Source: Sacculina carcini
Taxonomy: Eukaryota; Arthropoda; Thecostraca; Sacculinidae
Length of the DNA: 64,000 nucleotides
Direction: 5' to 3'
Assembly: GCA_916048095.2 (NCBI GenBank)
Contig: OU696572.1
Location: forward strand, 4,483,362 to 4,547,361
The translations under genes and the position numbers were made by a program. Shown piece after piece: positions 43,316 through 54,478 of this stretch; the first letter of the stretch is position 1, and each line of letters opens with the position of its first letter. Below the pieces are notes generated by a model. That model did no database searches. It was not told where the DNA came from and saw only the letters and a list, made by a program, of their open reading frames with translations.

Positions 43316-44635
43316 TTGATGACGTACGTGCTGGGCGGTTTTCCTCAGCACAAACATCTGCTGCCCGCCAGTCTCCACCCATTCTGGGGCGTGCGCGATC
43401 AGCTCACTGCCGACCATGGCCTGATCCTGGTCGGCTGCCGCCTGCTTGTGCTTAGGTGTTTGCGGAAGGACACTCTCCGTCGGCTTCACGACAGTCACCA
43501 GGGGCAGGCCAGGTCTGTGCAACGCGCACGGCAAACTGTCTTCTGGACGGGCCTGAACAATGAGATCGCCACTGCCGTAGCATCATGTTCGAGATGTCTA
43601 GAATACAAAGACTGCCAGAAAAAGGAGCCGCAATTGACGGAACCGCACCCGACACGTCCTTTTGATTCGGTGTCCGCGGATTTCGTCCAGCACGCTGGGA
43701 AGACCTACCTCGTGTACGCGGACCGGTTCTCCAACTGGCCACTGGTATTCGACTGTTGCCGTGACACCTCCTCTCACCAGCTGGTGAAGCTGCTCCGGCA
43801 GGTGTTTACAATGACGGGGGTCCCGACCGTACTGTCGTCAGACGGCGGCCCACAGTTCACGGCGCGCCACACCGCCGGATTTCTGCGACTTTGGCACATA
43901 CGCCATCGTGTCTCCAGTCCGCACTTCCCGTCTTCTAATGGGCACGCTGAGTCTGCCGTGAAACGGGTGAAGCGGCTCATCCAGAAGGCGGCGCACGACG
44001 GGAATATCGACACAGACGCCTTTGTCGCCGGTCTGTTGGAGCTGTGTAACGCGCCGGGTGCCGACGGTCGCTCTCCCACGCAGCTTTTGTACGGCCGCCC
44101 CGTGTCGTCCGCCGTTCTCGCGCATCCACGCTCGTTCCTACCGGAGTGACAACCGCCTACCGCTGAGTGCGAGCGGCGAGCGGCGAGCTTGCACAACAAG
44201 CAGGTCGCCCAATATAACCGGTCGGCTAAGGTGTTGCCGCTGTTGCGGCCCGGCACTACGGTGGCTCTCCAGGACCCGACATCCGGTCGCTGGGACCGGA
44301 CTGGCGTGGTCGCCATGACTGGCCGTCGCCGCCAGTACGCTGTGTGTCTGCCACACGGCGGTCTCTACTGTCGCAACCGTAGACACCTGCGACCCGCAGC
44401 CAACACACCCTCGCCCGTGGTACATCCGCCGCCATCTGCTGTTACAGCGCCGCTACCGTCGCAGGAGACAAGAAGCAGCCCTGCATCACCGCCGCCGCCG
44501 CCGGGGGAGAATGTGGGCGGCACATCGGAGGCCTCACGAACTCCGCAACTCCGCCGGAGCGCCCGACCACGCAGACCACCGTCGCATCTGAGCGATTACG
44601 TCTGCAGAGCCGACAGCGCCCCCTCCACCACTTGA
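43316..44635 (+). pseudogene. Gypsy integrase, continuing in the same frame after a stop
   Basis: The frame goes on from 43316. An HHCC-type domain (HDSHQGQ...H-x..CSRCLEYK) is followed by the catalytic core: SADFVQHAGKTYLVYADRFSNW (first Asp), SSDGGPQFTA (second) and SPHFPSSNGHAESAVK with the Glu about 35 residues later. A second stop, TGA at 44147-44149, cuts off the C-terminal domain (44150-44635), which has a GPG-like turn region (LLRPGTTVALQDP) and a proline-rich tail. Both stops leave the frame unshifted, so they are point lesions. Confidence 0.85.
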
Positions 44636-44643
44636 AGGGGAGA
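44634..44643 (+). promoter_or_regulatory. Polypurine tract of the 40-kb Gypsy element
   Basis: gaaggggaga ends directly at the 3' LTR, the position from which plus-strand DNA synthesis starts. Confidence 0.8.
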
Positions 44644-44811
44644 TGTAGTGTGTGGCTACACCGCCAGAGGGCGCGAGTGTATTAGGCGTGGGTGACGCTA
44701 ACGGCCGTCAGCCAGTGTGTGTTCAGCAGTCTTGGTGTGTGTGTCGCTCCTGTGTATTTGGGTATCGTGTTCCCTATTATTGTATTGTTGTGTTGTATAA
44801 TATATCGCACA
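44644..44811 (+). repeat. 3' LTR of the 40-kb Gypsy element
   Basis: 168 bp, TGTAGTGTG to ATCGCACA, partner of 40053-40220. Confidence 0.92.
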
Positions 44812-45060
44812 ACAGTGCTCTGCAAAATACCAGCCTACATCAGCAGCTATCGAGAGGCCCAACTTCGTGGTAATTTTCATCTTAAAATGTGAAGAAGTAC
44901 TTGATGAATCATTGAAACTGCTCTTTCAAAAATCAAACCCATATTATAATTTGTTTAAACCATAACCAACATCGCTTAATTGTCTCGATGTTATTTATAT
45001 ATACCCAAGTACACGGTTTATAAAATGTTCTAATTTATTCGGCATTTACTTGTAACTCTT

Positions 45061-46303
45061 TGTAAAAGCAGACATAAAGAACAAAAACAAAATATGTATT
45101 AGAAGACGGGCGCGCGGGGGCATTGCAGCCCAACGCGCGCCCACAAGACACCGCACACCGACCAACACTCTACGACGCTCCTGCAACGACTCCCGAAACA
45201 TGACGCCACCACGTGGCACGCGCAGTCAGCAAACCGGACAATCCACCATTCAAAAGCACGCTCATATACACATACAGCACATTCACTCACGTTCATACAA
45301 AATAATCCTTCATACACAATATCCAGCACTAATCTACTACATCTCCCCCTGTTTCTCAAGAAACAAAACTGAAAATACAAGCCGTAAAATAAACGCGGAA
45401 TAAAATCAAACAAGGAATAAACAGGACAAAGACTTCCGACTCCACGACCTCCATCAGGCGCACACCATGACTGCGGCGAAGCACAAGACGGCTAGCCCCA
45501 GCGTCCACCGCGCTCCCGCTTCCGCCCGTGATCTTCAGTGCTCCGCCGCAGCCTGCCGTCTTCTACATCAACGGCTGCCGCGACAGGGCACAACAACTCG
45601 ACCCCAGTGCTCCTCAGCACCCTGCCGCAGCTAGCCGAGACCGCCGTCCACACAGACCACGCCGTCTCGCCTTCCTTTCTTCCAGATTCCCGGCTTCAGC
45701 AACTCTCACTCCACCAGCCCTCCAGCACCAGCAGCCTCCACCGCCAGCTCAGCGACGTGTCCAGCTCCAACACGGACGGAGTGACCATGATCCGCCACAG
45801 CTTCCCCGCTGCCTCCAGCCGGCACCATGCCTCACCGCCGTCCCTATAACACGCTCTTGACACGCCACTGAGAACCTCTACTGATGCTGTCCTCCCCTGG
45901 TGCTGAAGGCATCACCACTGCTGCTGAAGCCGGAACTAAATTTTCAACGAATTCAAATTTCCCAAAACTTCATTCAAACCGAAATAAAATAGCCGAAATA
46001 GCTTGTTACAGGCCGGTTAGCTTGTAAAAGCAGACATAAAGAAAAAAAACAAAAGATGTATTAGAAGACGGGCGCGCGGGGGCATTGCAGCCCCACGCGC
46101 GCCCACAAGACACCGCACACCGACCAACACTCTACGACGCTCATGCAACGACTCCCGAAACATGACGCCACCACGTGGCACGCGCAGTCAGCAAACCGGA
46201 CAATCCACCATTCAAACGCACGCTCATATACACATACAGCACCTTCACTCACGCTCATACAAAATAATCCTTCATACACAATATCCAGCACTAATCTATT
46301 ACA
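45061..46303 (-). mobile_element. Short LTR element without recognisable coding (TRIM-like)
   Basis: 281-bp LTRs lie at 45061-45341 and 46023-46303, each TGTA...TACA. ctctt (45056-45060) and ctttt (46304-46308) flank it, a 5-bp duplication with one mismatch. The internal 681 bp has, on the minus strand, the primer motif beside the right LTR (ggccggttagct, 46011-46022) and a purine tract beside the left one (tctcccccTg complement, 45342-45351). Open frames at 45528-45860 are Pro/Ser-rich and I do not recognise them. The element would have to use the enzymes of a relative, probably of the 1884-18854 type, which shares the primer motif. Confidence 0.85.
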
Positions 46304-46640
46304 CTTTTTATGACATTTGCAATTTCAGCTACTAGGACTATTAGGTTTTTAGGACTATAAGGTTTCTTACTTTTTGATGGTTATTTTTATCTTTGCGATA
46401 ATAGGTCACTTTTCGGTGCTTTGTTGTAACAAAATTTGTTGTAATGACACAAAAACGGAAAAGAGTATAATATGGTGTGAGGAAATTGTTAGTTTCTTGG
46501 ATAAATTTGTATTTTTTGAAAGAAAAGTTTATTTTAGGTGAATTTTTATATTACCTTTTTCCAGTTACTTTTTCCAAGAAAACGTAACTGGAAAAAGTTA
46601 ACTTTGTCAATTTTTAAGTGACTTGTTTGATATTCCTCCT
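46304..46640 (+). repeat. Compact copy of the TA-flanked element family
   Basis: Resembles 21850-22000 (taggtcactttt, acacaaaaacgg) and then 26340-26400 (agttactttttccaag, aagttaac), as if the large middle were absent. TIRs are not preserved. Confidence 0.5.
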
Positions 46641-47224
46641 GATAAGTAATCATAAATTCAATAATAAAATCAGTCAGTCTTAGCAATTGCCATAAGGGAA
46701 GAATTAGTCAAAGTGACGTTGAATTAGAAGTGCCGTTCAAATGAAGGTTGAACGGTATATGTATGAATTTTTTAATATATTTAATGGTTGCATATTGTCA
46801 TATTATATTGTCCGGTAGGGCTTGCGTCCAGCAGATCGACATCACGCACAACGTCTGGGGCCGATAACGTCATCCAGCAATATTCCAGCATTTCCGCTGC
46901 TCAAACATCTGAGTGCTACTTGTGGAACGGAAAACACATTCGTACATTCACCGGTCTGATCTATAGGTGATTTTCAACATAATTTTAGTAATTAATGTGA
47001 CAGTATTTTTTAAAACACATTTATTCAGATATTTATCGATGCATTTTCGTGCTTTGATTTATATGAGTATTTTAAAATGTCTACGAATTATTAAGTGTAT
47101 ATCTTTAAGGTGAGCGTATGAAGTATGTGTAAGTGTATGTAGTGTATATAGAGTCTATGTCTACGAATACATCATTAGGCGTCAATACAAGCCGCGTGTT
47201 TGATATTGAAGGACGCGTGTTTGA
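46641..47224. other. Unassigned
   Basis: No recognised coding or repeat. Confidence 0.4.
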
Positions 47225-47880
47225 TACACATGGATATTGCCATCCTGTACGGCTCAATACCGCGCAGCTCCAGTAACAACATGGTGGGCTTGCTAGAAGT
47301 CATACGCATCAGAAACATAGGGATGAAATATTCACCTTGATGGATATGGACGATGTCGTAGCGCTCATCGATTCAGCTACCTGTGATATTTTTGTACAGG
47401 GTGAGATTGATTATGAACAAGTACAGGGACTTTCAATGGTCAATTCTATGGCACCGCAATTGATCATTATTCATGCGGATTACATGGGCCGCCAAATAAT
47501 TGAAAAAGTACCATGACAGCTACAATATAAGTGGTACATTGATTGCGGGACTTGATGAAGTGAACTTAGATACTCTGATGAGGATTGTAAACTCAATCAA
47601 CTCGCACATCCGTTTTACCATTGAGATGCCAAAAGAAGGAAGCCTGCCATATCTGGATAGCCTAATCAGCAATGATGGTCGGAGGTTCAATACCACATTG
47701 TAAATGAAAAGTGTAAACAGTGGATCCCTCACACCATATCAAGCCCACATCTCAACGTCAGCAAATTGTTTAGCTGCATATGGCGAGTTTGTGAGGGCAT
47801 CAAGAAGAGCCAGCAAAGAGCTGAATTTCCAAAGCTCTCTAAGAACCGTAGAGAATCGCTTAGTAATCGCTGGTTGGTAA
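47225..47880 (+). pseudogene. Penelope-like RT relic
   Basis: Traces of a Penelope-type RT in several frames: MDIAILYGSIP near 47231 (palm block), YEQVQGLSMVNSMAPQL near 47415 (the GxxMGxxxAP block), IRFTIEMPKEGSLPYLDSLIS near 47608 (thumb-side block), and after a TAA a tail SLTPYQAHISTSANC. It is not close to the element at 28586-31435 and seems to belong to another, older subfamily. The catalytic YxDD box is not visible. Confidence 0.6.
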
Positions 47881-47889
47881 TCAAATACT

Positions 47890-48990
47890 CCTTTGGTTAT
47901 CCCAAGAAGGTAATCCAAAAATGGAAATATAGGCTACTAATAATTGCTGCAAATACTGGAGAAGAAATAGGAGATGAAAGCTAATATTAATCAAAGTTGT
48001 CATATTTGGTATAAGCAAACAAGTGACACTCACTGCTCGCGGCGGTCAGTCACTGCTCGGGAGATCGGCTATAATAAAACGCGCATTTTCTTTGTCCTGG
48101 ACTCTCACTAAATAAACTTTGCACCTCCCAAAGAGCGACAGATTTTCGACTCTAATTACTTTACATGATCTTGTGTGACAGGGTCACAATGCTGGCAGAA
48201 ATATTAATAAAGTTGTAAGAACTATCTGCGGAAGAGTTTATTTCTGCGAAATTTGTCGACCAGTTAAAATAAGAACACGGCATCACATTTTCCCAAAACT
48301 GTACGCAGTCATGTTCGAGCACAACAAATAACAACACACGAAATCCCCATTATGGATCAGCTGAAGTATCATTCACAGCGGCATCAGATATGGTACAATG
48401 AGAAAATACACAGATTCAACTTATATTCGACAAAACGACAATGGAGCACTTATCAACGGCTGCACGAAACTTGGTTTAAAATGCCAATATTAAATGTCAC
48501 CACACCGATTGACAACCGGTGTTTGTTTGCGTGTAACGCTAATAAATATTTTGTCGTTCATCCGCTGTTTTTCAATTATTGCATGCTATAATTGTGCAAT
48601 TCGGTCGATAATTAGAATTCATTTCATACACACATAGAACCTGATCAAGTGATATAATTTCACCCACAATTATTTGGTGGTCAGTTTCGTGTCGTCGTGC
48701 CAACTGGTTCTAGCCGATGACATGGCTGCCAACACCATGCAACTGCTCGTCCAGCGCGCGTGCACGCTGGTGTCTGCTAACACCTCGGCTCACCGTCAGG
48801 CCATTGGTACTGATGGTGATGGAGGCGATGATTATGATGGCGGTGCGGCTGCGGTATGCGGATGGAACGTGTCGGTGCGTGTGGACGGCGACACTGTGCG
48901 TCTCTCACGCACCACGTCCCCTGCTCAACATAGCCCTGTGACAGTTTGGCATCAGGCTCAGGTGTGTGTGTGGACTCACTAGTTGTTGTG
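47890..48990. other. Unassigned
   Basis: Short frames at 48352-48591 and 48674-48982 have no recognised relatives. No RNA gene seen. Confidence 0.4.
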
Positions 48991-49023
48991 CTGTGTACTA
49001 GTTGTTTGTGTGTGTGTGTGTGT

Positions 49024-49075
<52 letters not shown>

Positions 49076-49140
49076 TTGTGTGTGTGTGTGAATGTGTGTG
49101 TGTGTGTGTGAGCATGTGTTTATATATGAGTGCGCTTGTT
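48991..49140 (+). repeat. (TG)n-rich microsatellite
   Basis: Interrupted TG runs, followed to about 49200 by TG-rich sequence. 49201-49690 holds nothing recognised apart from an imperfect inverted repeat with cggcggtga near 49590-49625. Confidence 0.9.
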
Positions 49141-49693
49141 CTTTATAATTGTGTGTATTTGTGTGTATGTATGTTCGCATGCGTGTGTGGGGGGTTTGTG
49201 TGAGTTCTGTGTATATGTTAGTAGGAGCGTGTCTTTGTCACGCCTACACACAAACACAGTGAAAACTATCAACGAATGAGAGCTGGCATCTACATATTCA
49301 TCTTCATGGCTAAATAACACCCATTAATACGCACTCACTTTATAGATTCATGCACACTTTTGCTTCATTCGTCAAAGCTACAACAAATCCTATGCATACA
49401 AATGCTATTCAATACACACAAACATACACACGCACACATACACGCATTTTCGTAAATGCCTGCTTGTGTGTGTATGTGCGCAATTTGTCTGCAGATTGCC
49501 ATGTTTCCCGCGCAAATTGGCAACATTCACATTAGTAGAGACGATGCTGAACATTACACTTTATATATTGATCAGCTGGCAACGTCTCTTCATTACTCGG
49601 CGGTGAGTTCAGTTATTCGGCGGTGACTCACCAGCAGTCACCGCTGCAGGTGCTGACTTCTGCAAAGCGTAGCATAACAAAGTCTAATGTGTA

Positions 49694-51645
49694 GGCCTAT
49701 CAAACAAATAACCTAAAATTAGAAAAAGTCACTTTATTTTGAGAAATGGTAACCTAAAATTTACCTCAAATTACATATGCTGTCCCAGAGAAGGTAATTT
49801 CTTTTTACAGCTCTTCAAGATGAAAATATCCCAGTCCCTACCACCCTGTTTTCCACCTTCTCTCCGCATTGATACCATTTTCTACAGCAAACCGCCAAAA
49901 TTGCCTAACATCGAAACAAGTAGCATAACCATCAACAAGTTTCAGGTTTACAAGGTTTGTATACAAAGGTGAAAAACACTCGTTGCTAATGTAATTGTTT
50001 CTTATAGCAATTATCGCGAAAATGTTTAATATATTGTTTCAGCCAGGCTTTTGTGAGACATCTCTATTTTAGTCAGGGTTTGAAAAAAGAGTTTAAAAAA
50101 AATAAAAACCATGGTTTTTTAGAAAAAATCCAAAAAACCATTGTTTTTTTTGGTATATTTGTTTTTTACACTCTGCACACACAAATAAAAAAAAGATTGT
50201 ACCATGCTATATAGTATATACACGTATATACAGTATAGATTTAGTGTATAAACATATTTTAGTACCACTTACCAAGAATTTAGTAAATATTTAAAAAGAT
50301 GAAGATAAAATCTTAAAAATGTACACACAGGTTCCTGACTTTCACCTTGTAGCATCTATAGGCAACGGAAGTTTTAAACCGTTTCCAATTGCGAAAGCAG
50401 TCGATTTGAAACACCCACATATGTTTGCAAAGTCCAAACCAAATACCCAGTGGTCTTATTTATGAAAACCTAGTGACAAAAAATCGTTTTGTCCATGGAG
50501 GTTAATTCATGTTTGTTTTCAGAGTAAACACAGTTTTTTTAACTGAGAGGTTTCTAAAAATAGTGTTTTTCATAGAAACTCAAATGTTGTAAATATCAAA
50601 TGTTGTCGTAAATATTTAGGATTTCTCATAAATACCAACTACAATGTTTCCATAGCAAAAACCAAAACTGTTAATAAAAATGTTTCCCATATCGTGCAAA
50701 CCCATAAAATCATGCCAAAAAGTAATATTTATGAAGATTTAATACTGTAATAATGAACTAATTTACGAGTTCTGAAAATATTTGATCATTACTATATGAG
50801 AAAATCATTTCTGTCAAAAAAAACAATTAAAAAAAACATTTTTATTTAATACAAACCACTTGGTTTAAACCATGGCTTAAACCAAATGGTTTAAACCAAG
50901 CAAACCGTGATTTTACTTAAGCACGTTTTACAGCTTGTATGTCCTTGCGCTAATATGTATATTGGTGTGAGCGTTAAAACTGCGTGTGTGAATGCATCCG
51001 TCCTCAAGTACGAAACCTGTCCTCACTGTCGTATGATAAGGTGGCTCTATTTCGTCGCTTAAGCTCAAACGTGGGAAAGTGGCACTATATCACGTTCGGA
51101 AAATCACGTAGTATTCCCTTTCCAATTGAATGGGTATTGGCATGTGTTTTTGTGTAATGTCAGGTATAGAGTGCTCAAACGTCGTACTATCTCACGCTGC
51201 AAACATCCCGTGGTACTCTTTGGTTCGTGCGCGTTTCCAAAAATAGATGTACAATATCATGCGTACCCTAAAACGTGTACAATTGACTAGTAGTACACGT
51301 AGAGTATTGAAGAACATGTGCTAAATATTTACTGCCAAAATTTTGTGATCTCTTGATCTTTAGACCTGATTTTCCACCTGTTTTCCAACTTTATCTAAAT
51401 TTATCTGTAAAATGTTACAAACTCCGTGATAAAGTGACCTAATGACATGATAAATAACAAAAAGTAACCTAATGACGAAAAGGTAATCCAAAAGCAAAAA
51501 ATGAAACCTAAAACATAAAAGGGTTTTTTGGTAATTTAATACGTGTTTTATTAATTAACGTATGCATCTTTTTGTGGTGTTTTAGGTATCTTATGAAAAA
51601 GTGGCCTTTAGCTGAAAAAGTAACTTTATTAACTTTTGACAGTCC
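49694..51645. mobile_element. Second TA-flanked TIR element, opposite orientation
   Basis: Left end ggcctatcaaac (49694) matches the inverse of the right end of the 21720-26407 element. Right end gacagtcc (51645) matches the inverse of that element's left end. TA lies outside both (49692-49693 and 51646-51647). About 700 bp at the right (50940-51645) is an inverted, diverged copy of 21720-22390. It lacks the tandem-repeat body of the first copy but holds a hAT insertion. Confidence 0.65.
50074..50909. mobile_element. Non-autonomous hAT insertion
   Basis: Starts CAGGGTTTG at 50074 and ends CAAACCGTG at 50909 (one mismatch to a perfect inverse). 8-mers attttagt (50066-50073) and attttact (50910-50917) flank it, 7 of 8 identical. 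Its ends are homologous to those of the 365-1746 element, but there is no BED exon. Confidence 0.82.
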
Positions 51646-51731
51646 TAAAATTCAAACAAGGCAATGTAGATACAACGAGATTAGAAGAAGGGATAATAGG
51701 ATGAAATAATAGGATATGATTGGATCTAGTA

Positions 51732-52261
51732 CAATATTGCCCTATGAACATATTAGCCACAAACGCTTGTATACTCCCATACTCTGGAATAGGGCAATAT
51801 GTTCACCTCGGCCAGTGTAGTGTCAAGGGCGTACCAAGTGCGGTGAGTGCCACTGCAACGTGTGGCCAATATGTTCACTTTTCACCATAGCGAAATTTCA
51901 GTGGTTTTCAACACAAGACACGAGTGTATACACAACAGGTAGCTAGCACCTAACATAATGTGCGGTTATTGGCTAGGTTCAGTAATCTAACTTGACTTAA
52001 CTTGACCTGACCTAACCTAACTAATAACCGCACAGTATGTTAGGTGCTAGCTACTTGTTGTATACAAACTCGTGCGTTGCGTTGAAAACCACTGAAATTT
52101 CGCTATGGTGAAAAGTGAACATATTGGCCACAAGCCGCAGTCGCACTCTCCGCACTTGGTACGCCTTCGACACTACACTGGCCGAGGTGAACATATTGCC
52201 CTATTGCAGAGTATGAGAGTATGCGGGCGTTTGTGGCTAATATGTTCATAGGGCAATATTG
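51732..52261. mobile_element. Foldback element, two inverted arms of about 250 bp
   Basis: Left arm from 51732 (caatattgccctatgaac) is mirrored by the right arm ending at 52261, leaving a loop of only about 30-50 bp near 51985-52020 with cctaacctaac-type repeats. tagta flanks it perfectly at 51727-51731 and 52262-52266. No coding. It is a MITE-like foldback. Confidence 0.85.
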
Positions 52262-52266
52262 TAGTA

Positions 52267-53553
52267 CTCCCATATGATTGACATGAAAAATAGTTATATT
52301 ATAGGATAGGGTAGAATAGGGAGGATTTTGTGGATTACACAGTACCAGGTAATGTAGCATATACTAATATAGGTTCATAAAGAGAGATATAGTGGGATAC
52401 TTTCACTGTAGGAAATAGTCCAGGATATATAAAAATGATAGGTTCGGCTTTCAGATATGACTCGCTCAGTTCATGAATATGAATAATCCACGCTGTGGCG
52501 TGTACTTGTCTGTTCAGTCTTCTGTGAGTGTCCGTGTGCCTGCGTCCTGGAGCGACCAGTTGACAGGACTTTGCTCCCCGAAGGGGAATATCCCCACACA
52601 GCGTGAGGACAATGGCCTGTACAGTGACGGCTCTACAACGACTAATCCAGCAGTCGGCGACAGCTCGCGACCTGGCCAACGGCCGCATGTAGCCAGCGTT
52701 GTACAGCGACTGGCCCTCACAGGTTTGACAAGAAATCACATCACAATACAATCCAAATGGCGGACCTCCAAATGGAGTAATCCTTCAAATATCGCAATAC
52801 GTCTTTGGTCCCGATCAAAACCTTATCAAATACACACTAATTATACTTCGGAATTCTAATAGCTGAAATATCCAAATAGCGGAAATAACTATTGGTACCC
52901 TATCATATCGTACCCATCCAAAAAGCAGAAAACGAGGATTATGTGTGATTCTTAAATGGAAGGTGTAATGAATACACTGATTCAGGTTGTTGAGTGACAA
53001 CAGTTGACTCCTGCAGGCTGATTGGTAGAGACGAGCGACATATTAGACAAACTATACCTTCTACAATTTCATTTGTCCCAACTGAAATCAAAATTGTCCC
53101 AACTGAATTTAACACTGTCTCTGTTTGGGTGGACGATTTATTAAACCCCACTCAAGCTTACAACACGCCAAAGATTACACAAATCCAATGAACACAAATT
53201 GTACACAATGAAACACACATGTCACTACGATTGGAGTGGGACCACGACTCAAACACTGCCCAACGCACACTGCTCAATATTCTCTCGCTGCCAAAGGCAA
53301 GGTCACCCCTTGGATCATGTGTCATGTGGGATCGTCCGTTCTACACTGACTGCGACATCTAGCGACACATTATTCATCTATGACTAATGCTCGCAATATC
53401 ACTACAGTCTCAATTGGAATTAAGTATTTTAAAACTGAAATGACCAGTATTCAATGACTTATCTAATTGCTTGCTCTCAATATTTTTATTTTGAGAAAGT
53501 TTGGAGCTCCCGTTCAACTGTAAACTGTTATATGGCTACTCACTCTAACTCTA
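52267..53553. other. Unassigned; may be interior of an LTR element
   Basis: An LTR fragment with its primer motif starts at 53554-53566 and faces this region, so at least the right part should be element interior. I recognise no Gag or Pol. The open frame at 52473-52859 has no known relatives. Confidence 0.4.
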
Positions 53554-53565
53554 GGATGGTTAGTT

Positions 53566-53880
53566 TGTGAAAGCACATATAAGACAAAGTACGTATTAGA
53601 AGACGGGCGTACGGGGGCATTGCAGACTCACACGCGCCAACAAGAAACCATTTGAATGAATACCAGCAGCGCGTGTACTTAAATTCTAGCAACAAAGCAA
53701 GATATTGCAACTCAACACAATCACAACACATCATGGCCCACTACAACACCTTCACTAACAAACACGCACGAACGTTCTGCGCAAACAACTGCTCTATGGC
53801 GCGCACTGCTCAACCTCTCTCTCTCCTCTCCTCAATCTCTCAGACATCAGTGTGCCAAATGGTGTCGTCGTGGGAAGACG
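53566..53880 (-). repeat. Diverged LTR of the 45061-46303 type
   Basis: Begins TGTGAAAGCACATATAAG and shares ttagaagacgggcg and cgggggcattgcag with the LTRs at 45061 and 46023. The decayed primer motif ggatggttagtt (53554-53565) abuts it. The right edge is approximate, and no partner LTR was found. Confidence 0.65.
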
Positions 53881-53946
53881 TATAGGTGCACGGTGCATTT
53901 GTTTAGAATTACTTTAAACGTTTTATCGATTTTTGCGGTGACTGAA

Positions 53947-54463
53947 ATGAAGGAGCAGCGTGCTGCCGTAAAATTCGTTTTTTTTTTTGCTGGGGAAAAC
54001 GGCAGCGGAAATAGTTGCTATGCTTCAAACGGCCTACAAAGATGTTGCCATGGGTAAAACGCAAGTTTACGAGTGGCTCGAACGCTTTATAAATGGTCAA
54101 CTGTCACTGGAAGACTAGCCTCGCTCTGGGTTACCTTTGATTTCCAGAACGGATGAAAACATTCCCAAAATTCGGAAAGTGATCATGGAAGACCGTCGCA
54201 GAACAATTGACGAGCTCGTTGATTTGACTGATGTGTCCTGTAGCTCATGTCAACAAATTTTAAACGAGGAATTGGGAATGCAAAGTCTTCGTAAAAATGG
54301 TGCCTCGCTTGCTCACGGACGATCAAAAGCAGTCACGAATGGATGCCTGTCGTGAACTGAAGGAACACTTGGAAGTTGATCCGGACATTTTTTCGAAGCT
54401 CATTACGGGTGATGAAAGCTGGTGCTATGGGTACGACCCAGAATCTAAGTAGCAATCAAGTCA
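53947..54463 (+). pseudogene. Mariner transposase relic, N-terminal half
   Basis: Similar to mariner transposase from its first residues (KEQRAAVKF near 53950). A frame change in a T run follows; then a helix-turn-helix region in pieces, SRTDENIPKIRKVIMEDRRRTIDEL (54140-54215), and GVPR-type residues in another frame. The first catalytic block, TGDESW, is near 54409, followed by a YDPESK-type motif and a TAG. The rest, with the second and third catalytic Asp, is gone; the hammerhead palindrome starts after a (TA)n run at 54466. Transposase would cut and paste at TA sites; this one cannot. Confidence 0.82.
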
Positions 54464-54478
54464 GTGTATATATATATA

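Larger units (their letters stand above)
40053..44811 (+). mobile_element. Ty3/Gypsy retrotransposon, almost intact, 5-bp duplication
   Basis: LTRs of 168 bp lie at 40053-40220 and 44644-44811. The 5-mer acagt flanks the element perfectly at 40048-40052 and 44812-44816. A TGGCGC-type primer site follows the first LTR at once, and a purine tract (gaaggggaga, 44634-44643) precedes the second. One reading frame carries gag, protease, RT, RNase H and integrase, with two in-frame stops. The LTRs differ at about 7 of 168 positions, so the copy is moderately young. Confidence 0.94.

Noticed and set aside
45528-45860. Pro/Ser-rich open frames as a gene inside the short LTR element
   Set aside because: Two overlapping frames are open because of composition; neither resembles Gag or any known domain.
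46011-46022. A tRNA gene beginning ggccggttagct
   Set aside because: Only 12 bases agree; no anticodon arm, T arm or closing acceptor strand follows, and the position directly at an LTR recurs elsewhere.
48674-48982. 102-residue open frame before the TG repeat
   Set aside because: No recognisable motif, no relatives I can name and no supporting signals.
52473-52859. 128-residue open frame
   Set aside because: No domain or repeat logic; the opposite strand is open for a similar length.
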